A DNA stretch of 64,000 bases from CAZJRQ01 sp964548535 (GCA_964548535.1 CAZJRQ010000007.1:22286-86285); one strand, 5' to 3'. Shown: positions 1 through 8,901, counted from the first letter of the stretch. Notes: generated by a model from the sequence alone, not told the origin. Numbers and translations are program-made.

Positions 1-681
1 GAGAACTCCACTGACAGTCAGCTTGCAATGTTTGCTACAGTTATGCAATCACAGTGCCTGCTTTTCAAAGGCGATTCACAACAAGTTATTGATTTGCTTG
101 AATACTCCAGCAAACCTATGAATCCAGCAAATTCTGCAACTTCAATGGTGGCAAATGCGTATTTGCTTTTAGGAAATAAGGATAAATCCACTCAAATTAT
201 GCAGTGTGAATATTATCAAAACATACTGAATATTATGCAATCAGCGGCATTTCTAATCACAGTTTATGCAGATAATCCGAGAAAATCCGAGCAAATTTGT
301 GACCGCACTTTTAGGCTTGCTGAGCTTTTTGATTTGAGTAATTTACACATGAATTCCTATTTAATACTCTGCCTTACAGCTGCACAGAATTATACTTTTC
401 ATGGAAATTTCGAAAAAGCACTTGACTACTTGAAAAAATTTGCACACACTTGCACAAGTGTAGAATATCCACTTACACTGCATGGCGATGATTTTTTCGA
501 TTTACCAGAAAAATCCTTTGAAGAAATTGAATTTTGTATGGCACTTCCGAGAGATGAAAAAGCAGTGAAAAAAAGTATGCTTACAGCGATTTCAGAAAAT
601 CCAGCGTTTGAACCATTAAAAGATATGCCAAGATTCAAGTCAATAATAGACCAACTGACAGCTAATTTAGGAGGTAATTAA
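1..681 (+). CDS. C-terminal part of a probable TPR-type regulatory protein (partial)
   Basis: The reading frame is open from the first base of the window, so the true start lies upstream; the first internal ATG is at 28. The visible 226 residues are mostly helical and rich in Ala, Leu, Tyr and Asn, with a 'FHGNFEKALDYLKKFA' stretch typical of TPR-like helical repeats. Proteins of this kind in clostridia often carry an N-terminal helix-turn-helix, but that part is outside the window. It ends 1 nt before the next gene, so it probably belongs to the same operon as the small membrane protein and ABC transporter. The regulator role is inferred from context only. Confidence 0.5.
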   Translation, partial: ENSTDSQLAMFATVMQSQCLLFKGDSQQVIDLLEYSSKPMNPANSATSMVANAYLLLGNKDKSTQIMQCEYYQNILNIMQSAAFLITVYADNPRKSEQICDRTFRLAELFDLSNLHMNSYLILCLTAAQNYTFHGNFEKALDYLKKFAHTCTSVEYPLTLHGDDFFDLPEKSFEEIEFCMALPRDEKAVKKSMLTAISENPAFEPLKDMPRFKSIIDQLTANLGGN

Positions 682-682
682 T

Positions 683-895
683 ATGAATAATTTCGATACT
701 TTTGTTGAATATCTGCCATTTTTTATTCCTTTGATTATACTACAATTTGCCCTTGCCATAACAGCACTAATCCACGTTTTAAAGCATCCAAACTACAAAT
801 TCGGCAATAAAATCCTGTGGATAATTCTAGTTTTATTTATCCAAATTATTGGACCAGTAGTATATTTCGCTATTGGACGAGGTGATGACGAATGA
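683..895 (+). CDS. Small PLDc_N-family membrane protein
   Basis: A 70-residue protein with two hydrophobic helices (about residues 12-32 and 43-63), the motif LKHPNYKFGNK between them and a GPVVYFAIGRGDDE end. This matches the phospholipase D N-terminal (PLDc_N) membrane domain found alone in many Firmicutes next to ABC-2 transporters. It has no phospholipase catalytic domain. Its stop codon overlaps the start of the following ATPase gene by 4 nt (ATGA), so the two are probably translationally coupled and may act together at the membrane. The biochemical function of the family is not known. Confidence 0.7.
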   Translation: MNNFDTFVEYLPFFIPLIILQFALAITALIHVLKHPNYKFGNKILWIILVLFIQIIGPVVYFAIGRGDDE

Positions 896-1797
896 ACACA
901 CTGACTGTTGAAAATCTGCACAAAAGTTTTGGTTCAAAGAAGATTCTTGACGGCATTTCATTTTCTGTCAAAGAAGGTTCGATTTTTGGATTCATCGCAC
1001 AAAACGGTGCTGGAAAAACTACCACAATGAAAATTATTCTAGGTCTTTTAAGAGCCGACAGCGGAGAAATTACTGTCTGCGGCGAAAAGGCTCACTACGG
1101 CAATACGCCTACTAACCGCTTTATCGGATATCTGCCTGACGTCGCTGAATTTTATGGCTATATGCGACCTATGGAATATCTAAATCTATGCGGAGAAATC
1201 TGCGGTATTGACAAAATCAAACCTAAATCCCAAGAATTGCTTGAACTTGTCGGAATGAAAGACAAAAAGGGTAAAATTGCTGGATTTTCTCGTGGAATGA
1301 AACAGCGTTTAGGTATTGCTCAGGCACTTCTTTCAGAGCCTAAATTGCTGATCTGCGACGAGCCAACCTCTGCACTTGATCCAACTGGACGAAAAGAAAT
1401 CCTTGATCTTATGCAAAGCGTAAAAGAAAAAACAACTGTAATGTTTTCCACTCATTTGCTTTCTGACGTTGAGCGAATTTGCGATAGTGTGTCCATTCTG
1501 CATAACGGAAAAATCGTACTTTCAGGGTCGCTTGATGAGATAAAATCTAAGCATAGTCACGACGTGCTTAACATAGAATTCAAGCAGATTGACAAGGCAA
1601 ATCAATTTATCACTCTATTAAACTCTAAAGGATTTGAAACTAAACGTGATGACAAAATCATACATGTTCACACGAGAAATATCGAGAAAACAGAGCTCGA
1701 ACTGATTGATTTGATGTCCACAAACAAATTTCTGCCAACCAAATTTGAAATAGCTGAGCCGACACTTGAAAATCTATTTTTGGAGGTGGTAAAATGA
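892..1797 (+). CDS. ABC-2 type transporter, ATP-binding protein
   Basis: A 301-residue nucleotide-binding subunit. The Walker A reads AQNGAGKTT, differing from the usual G-P-N-G-A-G-K-T-T in its first two residues. The signature region is FSRGMKQRLGIAQAL, Walker B is LLICDEPTSALDP, and the switch histidine is in FSTHLLSDVE. A C-terminal extension of about 90 residues is typical of multidrug or bacteriocin-export ATPases of the CcmA/YhaQ type. It overlaps the permease gene by 4 nt (ATGA). Substrate unknown; lipid or peptide export are the usual roles for this class. Confidence 0.9.
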   Translation: MNTLTVENLHKSFGSKKILDGISFSVKEGSIFGFIAQNGAGKTTTMKIILGLLRADSGEITVCGEKAHYGNTPTNRFIGYLPDVAEFYGYMRPMEYLNLCGEICGIDKIKPKSQELLELVGMKDKKGKIAGFSRGMKQRLGIAQALLSEPKLLICDEPTSALDPTGRKEILDLMQSVKEKTTVMFSTHLLSDVERICDSVSILHNGKIVLSGSLDEIKSKHSHDVLNIEFKQIDKANQFITLLNSKGFETKRDDKIIHVHTRNIEKTELELIDLMSTNKFLPTKFEIAEPTLENLFLEVVK

Positions 1798-2555
1798 GAG
1801 CATACATAGCATTTCTAAAAAAAGAATTTGTTGAACTCGTCAGAACATACAAACTTTTCATTTTACTGGCAGTATTTCTGATTATCGGTATGATGAATCC
1901 GCTGACTGCCAAACTTACACCAATGATTTTAGAAAATTTCGCAGATGAGGGAATGACTTTTACCGTATCTGAACCAACCGCAATGGATTCATGGATGCAA
2001 TTTTTCAAAAACACAACAACAGGTATAATCGCTTATGTAATTCTACTCAGCGGCATCATGTCGCAGGAATACTCAAAAAGTACACTTGTAAACATAATCA
2101 CCAAAGGCTTACCGCGACGAACTGTAATTCTTGCAAAATTCACAAGTTCAATACTTATTTGGACTGTCGCGTACCTACTCAACTTTTTTACAACTTTGGG
2201 ATATACCGAATATTTTTGGGGAAATCAAACTCCGCCAAACTTAGCATTCTCAGTTGTCTGCCTTTGGGCTTTTGGGGTTTTAATAACTTCGGCAATAATT
2301 TTCGGGGCGTCAGCATTTTCAAGCAATTACGGAAGTATGCTCTTCACAGGCGGATTTTCATTAGTTTTAACGCTTATAAATATTGCTCCTAAAGCAATAA
2401 AATACAATCCAATGTCGCTATCATCACGAAACCTAGAGCTACTCAAAGAAACAGCAGAAATTTCTGATTTTACCATACCGCTGATAATTTCATTAGTGCT
2501 TTGCATTATATTTATTTTCTTAGCAATAGAAAATTTCAATAATAAAAAACTTTAA
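1794..2555 (+). CDS. ABC-2 type transporter, permease
   Basis: A 253-residue integral membrane protein with about six hydrophobic segments; the first is near residues 22-42 and the last near 228-247. The motif SGIMSQEYSKSTLVNIITKGLPRRTVILAK is typical of ABC-2 permeases and matches the loop that contacts the ATPase. The start overlaps the ATPase stop and a terminator follows directly, so this is the last gene of the unit. Substrate not identifiable. Confidence 0.85.
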   Translation: MRAYIAFLKKEFVELVRTYKLFILLAVFLIIGMMNPLTAKLTPMILENFADEGMTFTVSEPTAMDSWMQFFKNTTTGIIAYVILLSGIMSQEYSKSTLVNIITKGLPRRTVILAKFTSSILIWTVAYLLNFFTTLGYTEYFWGNQTPPNLAFSVVCLWAFGVLITSAIIFGASAFSSNYGSMLFTGGFSLVLTLINIAPKAIKYNPMSLSSRNLELLKETAEISDFTIPLIISLVLCIIFIFLAIENFNNKKL

Positions 2556-2561
2556 TAACAC

Positions 2562-2599
2562 AAAAAGAGTTAAGTCATTAATTTGACCTAACTCTTTTT
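2562..2599. terminator. Bidirectional Rho-independent terminator
   Basis: A-run, 12-bp near-perfect stem (AGAGTTAAGTCA against TGACCTAACTCT), 7-nt loop and T-run. It lies between the convergent permease gene (+) and glnB (-), so it can serve both. Confidence 0.85.
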
Positions 2600-2632
2600 G
2601 CTTATACAGATTTAATTAGAGATGATAGCTGT

Positions 2633-2986
2633 TTAAATTTCAGGCTGAATTGCACTCGAACCAGTTTCGCCAGTCCTGATACGCATTGCATTTTTAACAT
2701 CGCTGCTGATTATTTTTCCGTCACCAGGACTTCCTGTAAAGGCTGCTTTTTGAATTGTTTCAATAGTTTTTAACTCCCATTCTTCAGATGAAACAAGGAT
2801 TTCAAGCTTTACCTTTGGCAAAAGCTGAATGTCAACCTCAATACCTCTAACATATTCCTTGTAACCTTTTTGCGTGCCACAGCCCATTACCTGATAAACT
2901 GTAATTCCATGAACTTCTATTTTATTAAGCGCCTCAATAACCTCATGCAGTCTTTCTTCACGAATAATCGCCTCAATTTTTATCAT
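2633..2986 (-). CDS. glnB: PII nitrogen regulatory protein
   Basis: A 117-residue PII signal protein that senses 2-oxoglutarate and ATP/ADP and controls ammonium transport by plugging Amt. The family core is clear: MIKIEAIIREERLHEVIEAL at the start, a T-loop with G-x-G-x-Q-K-G at 35-41 and R47-G48, LPKVK at 56-60, and the B-loop TGSPGDGKI near 83-91. Position 51, the uridylylated tyrosine in E. coli GlnB, is valine, and position 49 (phosphorylated Ser in cyanobacteria) is isoleucine, so neither known covalent modification seems possible. It follows amt by 19 nt, the standard amt-glnB arrangement. RBS AAAGGGTG precedes the ATG. Confidence 0.93.
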   Translation of the reverse strand: MIKIEAIIREERLHEVIEALNKIEVHGITVYQVMGCGTQKGYKEYVRGIEVDIQLLPKVKLEILVSSEEWELKTIETIQKAAFTGSPGDGKIISSDVKNAMRIRTGETGSSAIQPEI

Positions 2987-3005
2987 AAGAATTCACCCTT
3001 TCGTG

Positions 3006-4244
3006 TTAATCAAATCCATTAAATGAAGGATATCCAGTCTCGCCATGCTGAGAAATATCAAGACCAATCTGCTCTTCTTTCTTTGTCACACGAAGCGGTG
3101 TGAAAATTCTTACAATTGCAACACAAATCAGTGTGCCTACAACTGAAACTGCAATTGTAACAAGTATGCTGATTATCTGAGCGATAAACAATTTTGTTTC
3201 GCCGAAAGCCAAACCATCCCAGCGAGCAACGCTGTTAATGCTGTTGTCTGTAAATATGCCAGTCGCGATGCCTCCCCAAATTCCGCCGATTCCATGACAT
3301 CCAAAAGCGTCAAGTGCATCATCAAATCCTAAACGCTTTTTTGCAACAGAAATCATGAAATAGCATAGTGGAGAAACTACTGCACCGATTATTAGTGCTG
3401 ACCAAATTGGTACAAATCCTGCACCAGGAGTTATTGCTACAAGACCTGCAACCATACCTGTTGATATGCCAACTAGCGATGGTTTTCCGTCACGAACAAC
3501 CTCAATCAACATCCAAACTAGCATGGCGCTAGCACTTGCAGTTGCAGTAGTCATGAAAGCATGAGCTGCCAATCCGTCAGCGTGAAGTGCTGAACCTGCA
3601 TTAAATCCAAACCAGCCAAATAATAGTAACCCTGCACCTAGTGCAACCATTGGAACATTGTGACTTCTGAAATTCCCCTGCTCATATCCATCACGCTTGC
3701 CGAGAATAATACACAAGATAAGTGCAGAAATTCCAGAACTTATGTGAACTACATTTCCGCCAGCAAAGTCAACTGAGCCAAGCTTAGCAAGAAATCCGTC
3801 CTGTCCCCAGACCATGTGAGCCATAGGGTAGTAAACGATAATCGACCACAATGCAATAAAGAAAAACAACGCCTTAAATTTCATTCTTCCTGCAATCGCA
3901 CCAGTTATAAGCGCTGGCGTAATTACCGCGAACATCATTTGAAAGCCAGCGAAAACTGTGTTCGGAATTGTTGTAGAATAAGGTCCTGCGTTCATTCCAA
4001 CATCATTGAATCCAAACCAACGAAAATCTCCGATAATTCCAAAATGATTTCCTCCGAAAGATAATGAATATCCAAATAAAACCCACATCACAACTGCTAG
4101 ACCAATCGTTGCTATTGAAGATGACATCGTATTTATAACATTTTTTCTACCTACAAGACCGCCATAAAATAACGCAAGACCCGGTGTCATAAGTAAAACA
4201 AAAGCTGAACAAAGCAGTACAAATCCTACATCTCCTGAATTCAT
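3006..4244 (-). CDS. amt: Ammonium transporter Amt
   Basis: A 412-residue ammonium/ammonia channel with 11 predicted membrane helices. The N-terminus MNSGDVGFVLLCSAFVLLMTP, the GLALFYGGLVGRKNV stretch and the DALDAFGCHGIGGIWGG signature are diagnostic of the Amt/Mep/Rh family. I chose the ATG at 4244 because GGAGGA lies 7 nt before it; an in-frame ATG at 4259 overlaps that RBS and would add five residues. The PII gene follows in the same operon and its product presumably regulates the channel. The promoter and a terminator-like hairpin are immediately upstream. Confidence 0.95.
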   Translation of the reverse strand: MNSGDVGFVLLCSAFVLLMTPGLALFYGGLVGRKNVINTMSSSIATIGLAVVMWVLFGYSLSFGGNHFGIIGDFRWFGFNDVGMNAGPYSTTIPNTVFAGFQMMFAVITPALITGAIAGRMKFKALFFFIALWSIIVYYPMAHMVWGQDGFLAKLGSVDFAGGNVVHISSGISALILCIILGKRDGYEQGNFRSHNVPMVALGAGLLLFGWFGFNAGSALHADGLAAHAFMTTATASASAMLVWMLIEVVRDGKPSLVGISTGMVAGLVAITPGAGFVPIWSALIIGAVVSPLCYFMISVAKKRLGFDDALDAFGCHGIGGIWGGIATGIFTDNSINSVARWDGLAFGETKLFIAQIISILVTIAVSVVGTLICVAIVRIFTPLRVTKKEEQIGLDISQHGETGYPSFNGFD

Positions 4245-4277
4245 ATAGATTCCTCCCATAAAAAATTATAATAAAAA

Positions 4278-4321
4278 AACAAAGGAGCAAAATGCGTGCA
4301 CACATCTTGAACTCCTTTGTT
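4278..4321 (-). promoter_or_regulatory. Terminator-like hairpin in the amt leader (candidate attenuator)
   Basis: On the minus strand a 10-bp stem (AACAAAGGAG with CTCCTTTGTT) is extended by an inner stem (CAAGATG with CATTTTG) around GTGCAC and followed by seven Ts. It starts within a few bases of the predicted transcription start and ends about 25 nt before the amt RBS, so it must be bypassed for amt to be expressed. Structure read by eye; the regulatory role is inference. Confidence 0.6.
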
Positions 4322-4328
4322 CTCTTGT

Positions 4329-4357
4329 ATTTTATCACTTTTTATTTTAAAATGCAA
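4329..4357 (-). promoter_or_regulatory. amt-glnB promoter
   Basis: Minus strand: TTGCAT, 17-bp spacer, TAAAAT, giving a predicted start near 4322. The stretch from here to 4627 holds no gene; it contains a 10-bp palindrome CGTAATTACG (4451-4460) and AT-rich sequence with no clear GlnR box. Confidence 0.65.
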
Positions 4358-4627
4358 TAGGTAAATTATTTGTTTTACATTTTGTTTAACTAAATTCTAT
4401 TTTTTAGCAATATGTTAATTTAAGGTAAAACAATCAGTCTAACTAAATCGCGTAATTACGTTTGTAATTAAGTATATTCATCAAAAAATAAAGTGTTACA
4501 TTTATTTTCAAATTTAACTAATGTTAATATTTGTATCGATACGTCAAAAACAAATTAATATAAATTCAATAAAATCATAGTCCGTTTTCATCATTTAAAC
4601 GAACAAAAACATCTAGAATTAATCAAA

Positions 4628-4666
4628 AAAATCACCTGCATGATTTTAACTCAAGCAGGTGATTTT
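4628..4666 (-). terminator. ileS terminator
   Basis: Minus strand: stem AAATCACCTGC paired with GCAGGTGATTT, followed by T7, just after the ileS stop codon. It separates ileS from the amt leader. Confidence 0.85.
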
Positions 4667-4686
4667 ATTATTTTATCTATTAAACT

Positions 4687-7600
4687 TTAGATTTTCTGAA
4701 CACCAATAGTAACCTTTTCACCATTAATATCCCAATCCTTCGAAATCTCAGTTGACTCATTTAGCTTAATATCTTCAGCCAAAACATCTGTGAAAATTTC
4801 CTGTTTATTCTTTTCGATGATACCCTGAATTTTCTCATTACCGCTAATAAACACATTGATGTGATCCATAACGTCGAAGTCAGCTTCTTTTCTCATTGTC
4901 TGAATTTTGCTGACAACCTCACGAACGAATCCCTCTTCGATAAGTTCATCAGATAGAGTTGTATCAAGAGAAACGGTAACACCATTTTCAGTAAGTGTGA
5001 AGAAACCTTCCTTTTGCTGTGATTCGATTAGCAAATCGTCAGCCGAAAGCTCAATCTCACCAATAGAAATGTTAAGCTTTAGTACACCACTTGCGTCAAG
5101 CTCCGCCTTAGCCGCAGAACCGTCAAGCTCTGTAAGTGCATTTCTAATTTCACCAAGCTGTTTACCAAACTTTGGTCCTAAAGTCTTAAGCTGTGGCTTG
5201 AATTTATAATCAACAAGGTTTGAAATATCATCGATAAACTCAACACTCTTGATGTTAAGCTCGTCAGCGATAATCTCAACATACAAACCGTCAAGTGCCT
5301 TTGCAGCCTTTGCGTACATAACAGCAAGAGGCTGTCTGTTCTTGATATTCGAACCATTTCTAGCTGCACGACCAAGCACAACAATTTGCAAAACTTCGTC
5401 CATATCTTCCTCAAGCTTTTGGTCAATCCAAGTTTCATTAACTTCAGGGAAGTCACAAAGATGAATACTTTCTGGAGTAGTTTTATCAACCGAGCGAACC
5501 AAGTTCTGATAAATTTCTTCAGCCATGAACGGAATCATAGGAGCAGCCGCCTTTGAAACTGTCACAAGTGCAGTATACAAAGTCATGTAAGCGTTAATCT
5601 TGTCCTGAGGTAGTCCAACAACCCAATATCTCTCACGACCGCGACGAACATACCAGTTTGACATATCATCAACAAACTCCTGCAAAGCACGAGCCGCCTC
5701 TGGGATTTTGTAGTTAGCAAGATTTTCATCCACAGCCTTAACCATTGAATTCATCTTAGACAGCAACCACTTATCCATAACCGGAAGATTTGCATAATCA
5801 AGCTCATACTTAGTTGGGTCAAAATTATCGATATTTGCGTACAAAACATAGAAAGCATAAGTGTTCCAAAGTGTACCCATAAACTTTCTCTGTCCCTCAA
5901 CTACAGCCTTGCCGTGGAATTTATTAGGTAACCAAGGAGCAGAATTTGTATAGAAATACCATCTGATTGCGTCAGCACCATAAGTGTCAAGAGCATCAAA
6001 AGGATCAACAGCGTTACCCTTAGACTTAGACATTTTCTGACCGTCGGCATCCTGAACGTGACCAAGCACAATAACATTTTTATACGGTGCTTTATCAAAA
6101 ATCAAAGTTGAAATTGCTAGAAGTGAGTAGAACCAACCTCTAGTCTGATCAACAGCCTCAGAAATAAAGTCAGCTGGGAACTGTGATTCAAACAAATCCT
6201 TGTTCTCAAATGGATAATGATGCTGAGCGAACGGCATTGCACCGCTGTCAAACCAACAGTCAATAACTTCTGAAACTCTTGTCATCTGCTTTGAACATTT
6301 CGGACATTTAATTGTAACGCCGTCAATGTATGGTCTGTGAAGTTCGATATCATCAGGACAATTGTCAGACATTGATTTTAGCTCTTCAATACTTCCGATT
6401 GAATGAAGATGACCGCACTCACACTCCCAAATATTCAGCGGAGTTCCCCAATATCTATTTCTCGAAATTCCCCAATCCTGAACATTTTCAAGCCAATCGC
6501 CAAAACGTCCCTTACCGATATTTTCAGGAATCCAGTTGATTGTATTATTATTAGCAATCAAGTTTTCACGCACATCAGTCATCTTGATAAACCAAGAATC
6601 TCTTGCATAATAAATCAGCGGAGAATCACATCTCCAGCAGTGCGGATAACTATGTTCGAATTTTGGAGCTGAGAACAAAAGTCCTCTCTTGTCAAGATCC
6701 TCCAAAACCAATGGGTCAGCCTTTTTACAGAAAACGCCCTCCCAAGAAGTTTCAGCAGTCATTTCACCTTTGGCATCAACAAGCTGAACAAAAGGCAAGT
6801 CATACTTTCTTCCAACCTGAGCATCGTCCTCACCAAAAGCAGGAGCAATATGAACAACACCAGTACCGTCAGACAATGTAACGTAATTATCACAAGTTAC
6901 AAACCAACACTTTTTGTCAGGATTAACAAAATCAAACAGCGGAATATACTCTTTATATTCCAAGTCCTTACCCTTCATTCGCTCAAGAATCTCATACTCA
7001 CCCTCGATTACAGAATCAAGCAAAGCCTCAGCCATATAATAAATATTGCCCTCATTATTAATCTTAACATAGTCATAATCAGGGTGCACGCATAATGCCA
7101 CATTTGAAGGCAGAGTCCAAGGAGTTGTAGTCCAAGCAAGAATATAGCCGTCCTCATTCTTAAGCTTAAACTTAGCGATTGCTGAACTCTCCTTAACATC
7201 CTTATATCCTTGAGCAACCTCGTGAGATGACAGCGGAGTACCGCAACGAGGACAATAAGGCACGATTTTAAATCCCTTATACAAAAGACCCTTATCAAAA
7301 ATCTTCTTTAAAGCCCACCATTCAGACTCAATGAAATCATTATTATAAGTAACATAAGGGTGCTCCATATCAGCCCAGAAACCAACAGTAGCGGAGAAAT
7401 CCTCCCACATACCCTTGTATTTCCAAACGCTCTCCTTACATTTTTCGATAAATGGTTCAAGACCGTACTCTTCAATCTGCTCTTTGCCGTCAATTCCTAC
7501 AAGCTTTTCAACTTCTAGTTCAACAGGCAAACCATGAGTATCCCAACCAGCTTTTCTCGGAACCATATAACCCTTCATAGTCTTGTATCTAGGAATCATA

Positions 7601-7797
7601 TCCTTAATTACACGAGTAAGAACGTGTCCAATGTGTGGCTTACCATTAGCCGTTGGCGGACCGTCATAAAACACATAAGGTTCACCCTGTGCCCTTGACT
7701 CAATACTCTTGTTAAAAATGTCATTATCTTCCCAAAACTTCTCAACCTGCTTTTCACGCTGAACAAAATTCAAGTCAGTCGATACCTTCTTGTACAT
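4687..7797 (-). CDS. ileS: Isoleucyl-tRNA synthetase (type 2, eukaryote-like)
   Basis: A class I synthetase of 1036 residues that charges tRNA-Ile. HIGH is at 55-58 within PPTANGKPHIGH and the second ATP motif is KMSKSKGN near residue 590. The CP1 editing domain lies between them (TTPWTLPSN, GTGVVHIAPAFGEDD). The KMSKSKGN form, the length over 1000 and HPYVTY...IESEWW fit the type 2 IleS family, which is naturally less sensitive to mupirocin; that phenotype is not shown here. I chose ATG 7797 because GGGAGG stands 8 nt upstream; the TTG at 7812 overlaps that RBS. Controlled by a T-box leader. Confidence 0.96.
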   Translation of the reverse strand: MYKKVSTDLNFVQREKQVEKFWEDNDIFNKSIESRAQGEPYVFYDGPPTANGKPHIGHVLTRVIKDMIPRYKTMKGYMVPRKAGWDTHGLPVELEVEKLVGIDGKEQIEEYGLEPFIEKCKESVWKYKGMWEDFSATVGFWADMEHPYVTYNNDFIESEWWALKKIFDKGLLYKGFKIVPYCPRCGTPLSSHEVAQGYKDVKESSAIAKFKLKNEDGYILAWTTTPWTLPSNVALCVHPDYDYVKINNEGNIYYMAEALLDSVIEGEYEILERMKGKDLEYKEYIPLFDFVNPDKKCWFVTCDNYVTLSDGTGVVHIAPAFGEDDAQVGRKYDLPFVQLVDAKGEMTAETSWEGVFCKKADPLVLEDLDKRGLLFSAPKFEHSYPHCWRCDSPLIYYARDSWFIKMTDVRENLIANNNTINWIPENIGKGRFGDWLENVQDWGISRNRYWGTPLNIWECECGHLHSIGSIEELKSMSDNCPDDIELHRPYIDGVTIKCPKCSKQMTRVSEVIDCWFDSGAMPFAQHHYPFENKDLFESQFPADFISEAVDQTRGWFYSLLAISTLIFDKAPYKNVIVLGHVQDADGQKMSKSKGNAVDPFDALDTYGADAIRWYFYTNSAPWLPNKFHGKAVVEGQRKFMGTLWNTYAFYVLYANIDNFDPTKYELDYANLPVMDKWLLSKMNSMVKAVDENLANYKIPEAARALQEFVDDMSNWYVRRGRERYWVVGLPQDKINAYMTLYTALVTVSKAAAPMIPFMAEEIYQNLVRSVDKTTPESIHLCDFPEVNETWIDQKLEEDMDEVLQIVVLGRAARNGSNIKNRQPLAVMYAKAAKALDGLYVEIIADELNIKSVEFIDDISNLVDYKFKPQLKTLGPKFGKQLGEIRNALTELDGSAAKAELDASGVLKLNISIGEIELSADDLLIESQQKEGFFTLTENGVTVSLDTTLSDELIEEGFVREVVSKIQTMRKEADFDVMDHINVFISGNEKIQGIIEKNKQEIFTDVLAEDIKLNESTEISKDWDINGEKVTIGVQKI

Positions 7798-7823
7798 TAA
7801 ATAACCTCCCAAAAATTACAAAT

Positions 7824-8069
7824 AAAAAAACCTCCGCCCTGTAAACAGGACGAAAGCAAAATTTCGTTAACCACCTATTACAGCATACCACTATATGCGT
7901 TCCTTATAACGGAGGAAATCCGACATCATCTACTAACAAAAAGCTTTCAACCATGCAACTCTGAAGTGATATTCAATCGTTCTTTACTCACACCGTATTC
8001 ACACTATCTACGGCTCACTTTATCTTTCAACGAACAATCTACTGTCTTCATCAACGCTTTTACATATTA
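7824..8069 (-). ncRNA. T-box riboswitch of ileS
   Basis: Reading the minus strand from about 8069: Stem I with the GATGAAGACAGTAGA element; a specifier loop GAATATCACTTC with the isoleucine codon ATC at 7968-7970; the T-box core GGTGGTTAACG (complement of 7867-7875); then a terminator (CGTCCTGT with ACAGGGCG, 7835-7852) followed by GGAGG and T7. Uncharged tRNA-Ile(GAU) should bind and stabilise the antiterminator. The specifier agrees with the downstream gene. Confidence 0.93.
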
Positions 8070-8075
8070 TAATTA

Positions 8076-8104
8076 ATTTTATCACATCGCCATAGCATTG
8101 TCAA
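8076..8104 (-). promoter_or_regulatory. ileS promoter
   Basis: Minus strand: TTGACA, 17-bp spacer, TAAAAT; predicted start near 8069, at the 5' end of the T-box. Confidence 0.8.
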
Positions 8105-8129
8105 GTCAAAATGACGATATTTCACAAAA

Positions 8130-8154
8130 AATCCGCACTTTAAAAGCACGGATT
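8130..8154 (-). terminator. Terminator of the sugar transferase gene
   Basis: Minus strand: AATCCGTGCTTT pairs with AAAGTGCGGATT (one G-U pair), followed by T6, 28 nt after the stop codon. Confidence 0.85.
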
Positions 8155-8181
8155 AATTATACAAATATACAAAAATTAAAC

Positions 8182-8901
8182 TTAGCAATTCTTAGACTTA
8201 AAAACTACTCCAAAAGTTCTGAAAATCAATTTAGTATCAAACCATAGAGAACGGTCAGCAATATACTCAAAATCCTTTTCAATCAAGAAATCAAAATCTG
8301 AATTATCAATTTTCTCAATCTGCCAAATGCATGACAAACCTGGCTTAACAGCCAATCTCTGCTTTTGATAATCAGTAAACTGATCCTGCTCATATGTAGC
8401 CAAAGGTCTAGGCCCAATTATTGACATATCACCTTTTAAAATATTCAAAAGCTGCGGCAACTCATCAATCGATGTTTTTCTAATAAACCCTCCGCACTTG
8501 GTAATTCTAGGATCTTTTTTTATTTTAAAAAGCGGACCATCAGCCTCGTTCTGATCGATAAAATCATTTCTTCTCTGTTCTGCATCTTTATACATACTGC
8601 GGAATTTTAACATTTTAAATACTTTATTATCTTTTCCATTACGATCTTGAGTGAAAAACGGATTGCCTGGGTCATCAATAAAAATGACAATCATTACAAC
8701 CAAGAAAACTGGACTCAAAACCACAAGAGCTAATATAGACAAAACAATATCGAAAAATCTTTTTATTGCGTCATACACTGGTTTCTTTTCATAGACAAAC
8801 TCTACAGTATTCTTTTTGACAACATCATCACCAATTTCAATTATCGAAGCATATTGTGTAGTAACTTTTTCATCAACCGTTACTGCTGAATTATACTGCA
8901 C
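8182..8901 (-). CDS. Undecaprenyl-phosphate sugar-1-phosphate transferase (bacterial sugar transferase family)
   Basis: A 239-residue initiating glycosyl-1-phosphate transferase of the WcaJ/WbaP C-terminal type (PF02397), which loads the first sugar onto undecaprenyl phosphate for surface polysaccharide synthesis. Features: one membrane segment at about 71-93 (FDIVLSILALVVLSPVFLVV), FKMLKFRSM, KDPRITKCGGFIRKTSIDELPQ and MSIIGPRP. It lacks the multi-spanning N-terminus of full WcaJ, as is common for minimal members. Start is GTG at 8901 with GGGGG about 8 nt upstream; no ATG fits. It stands alone, about 39 kb from the polysaccharide cluster at the right end, so a functional link to that cluster is inference. 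The sugar cannot be told from sequence. Confidence 0.88.
   Translation of the reverse strand: MQYNSAVTVDEKVTTQYASIIEIGDDVVKKNTVEFVYEKKPVYDAIKRFFDIVLSILALVVLSPVFLVVMIVIFIDDPGNPFFTQDRNGKDNKVFKMLKFRSMYKDAEQRRNDFIDQNEADGPLFKIKKDPRITKCGGFIRKTSIDELPQLLNILKGDMSIIGPRPLATYEQDQFTDYQKQRLAVKPGLSCIWQIEKIDNSDFDFLIEKDFEYIADRSLWFDTKLIFRTFGVVFKSKNC

Noticed and set aside
4330..4627. GlnR/TnrA box upstream of amt
   Set aside because: AT-rich partial palindromes occur (for example around 4358-4380), but none fits TGTNA-N7-TNACA.
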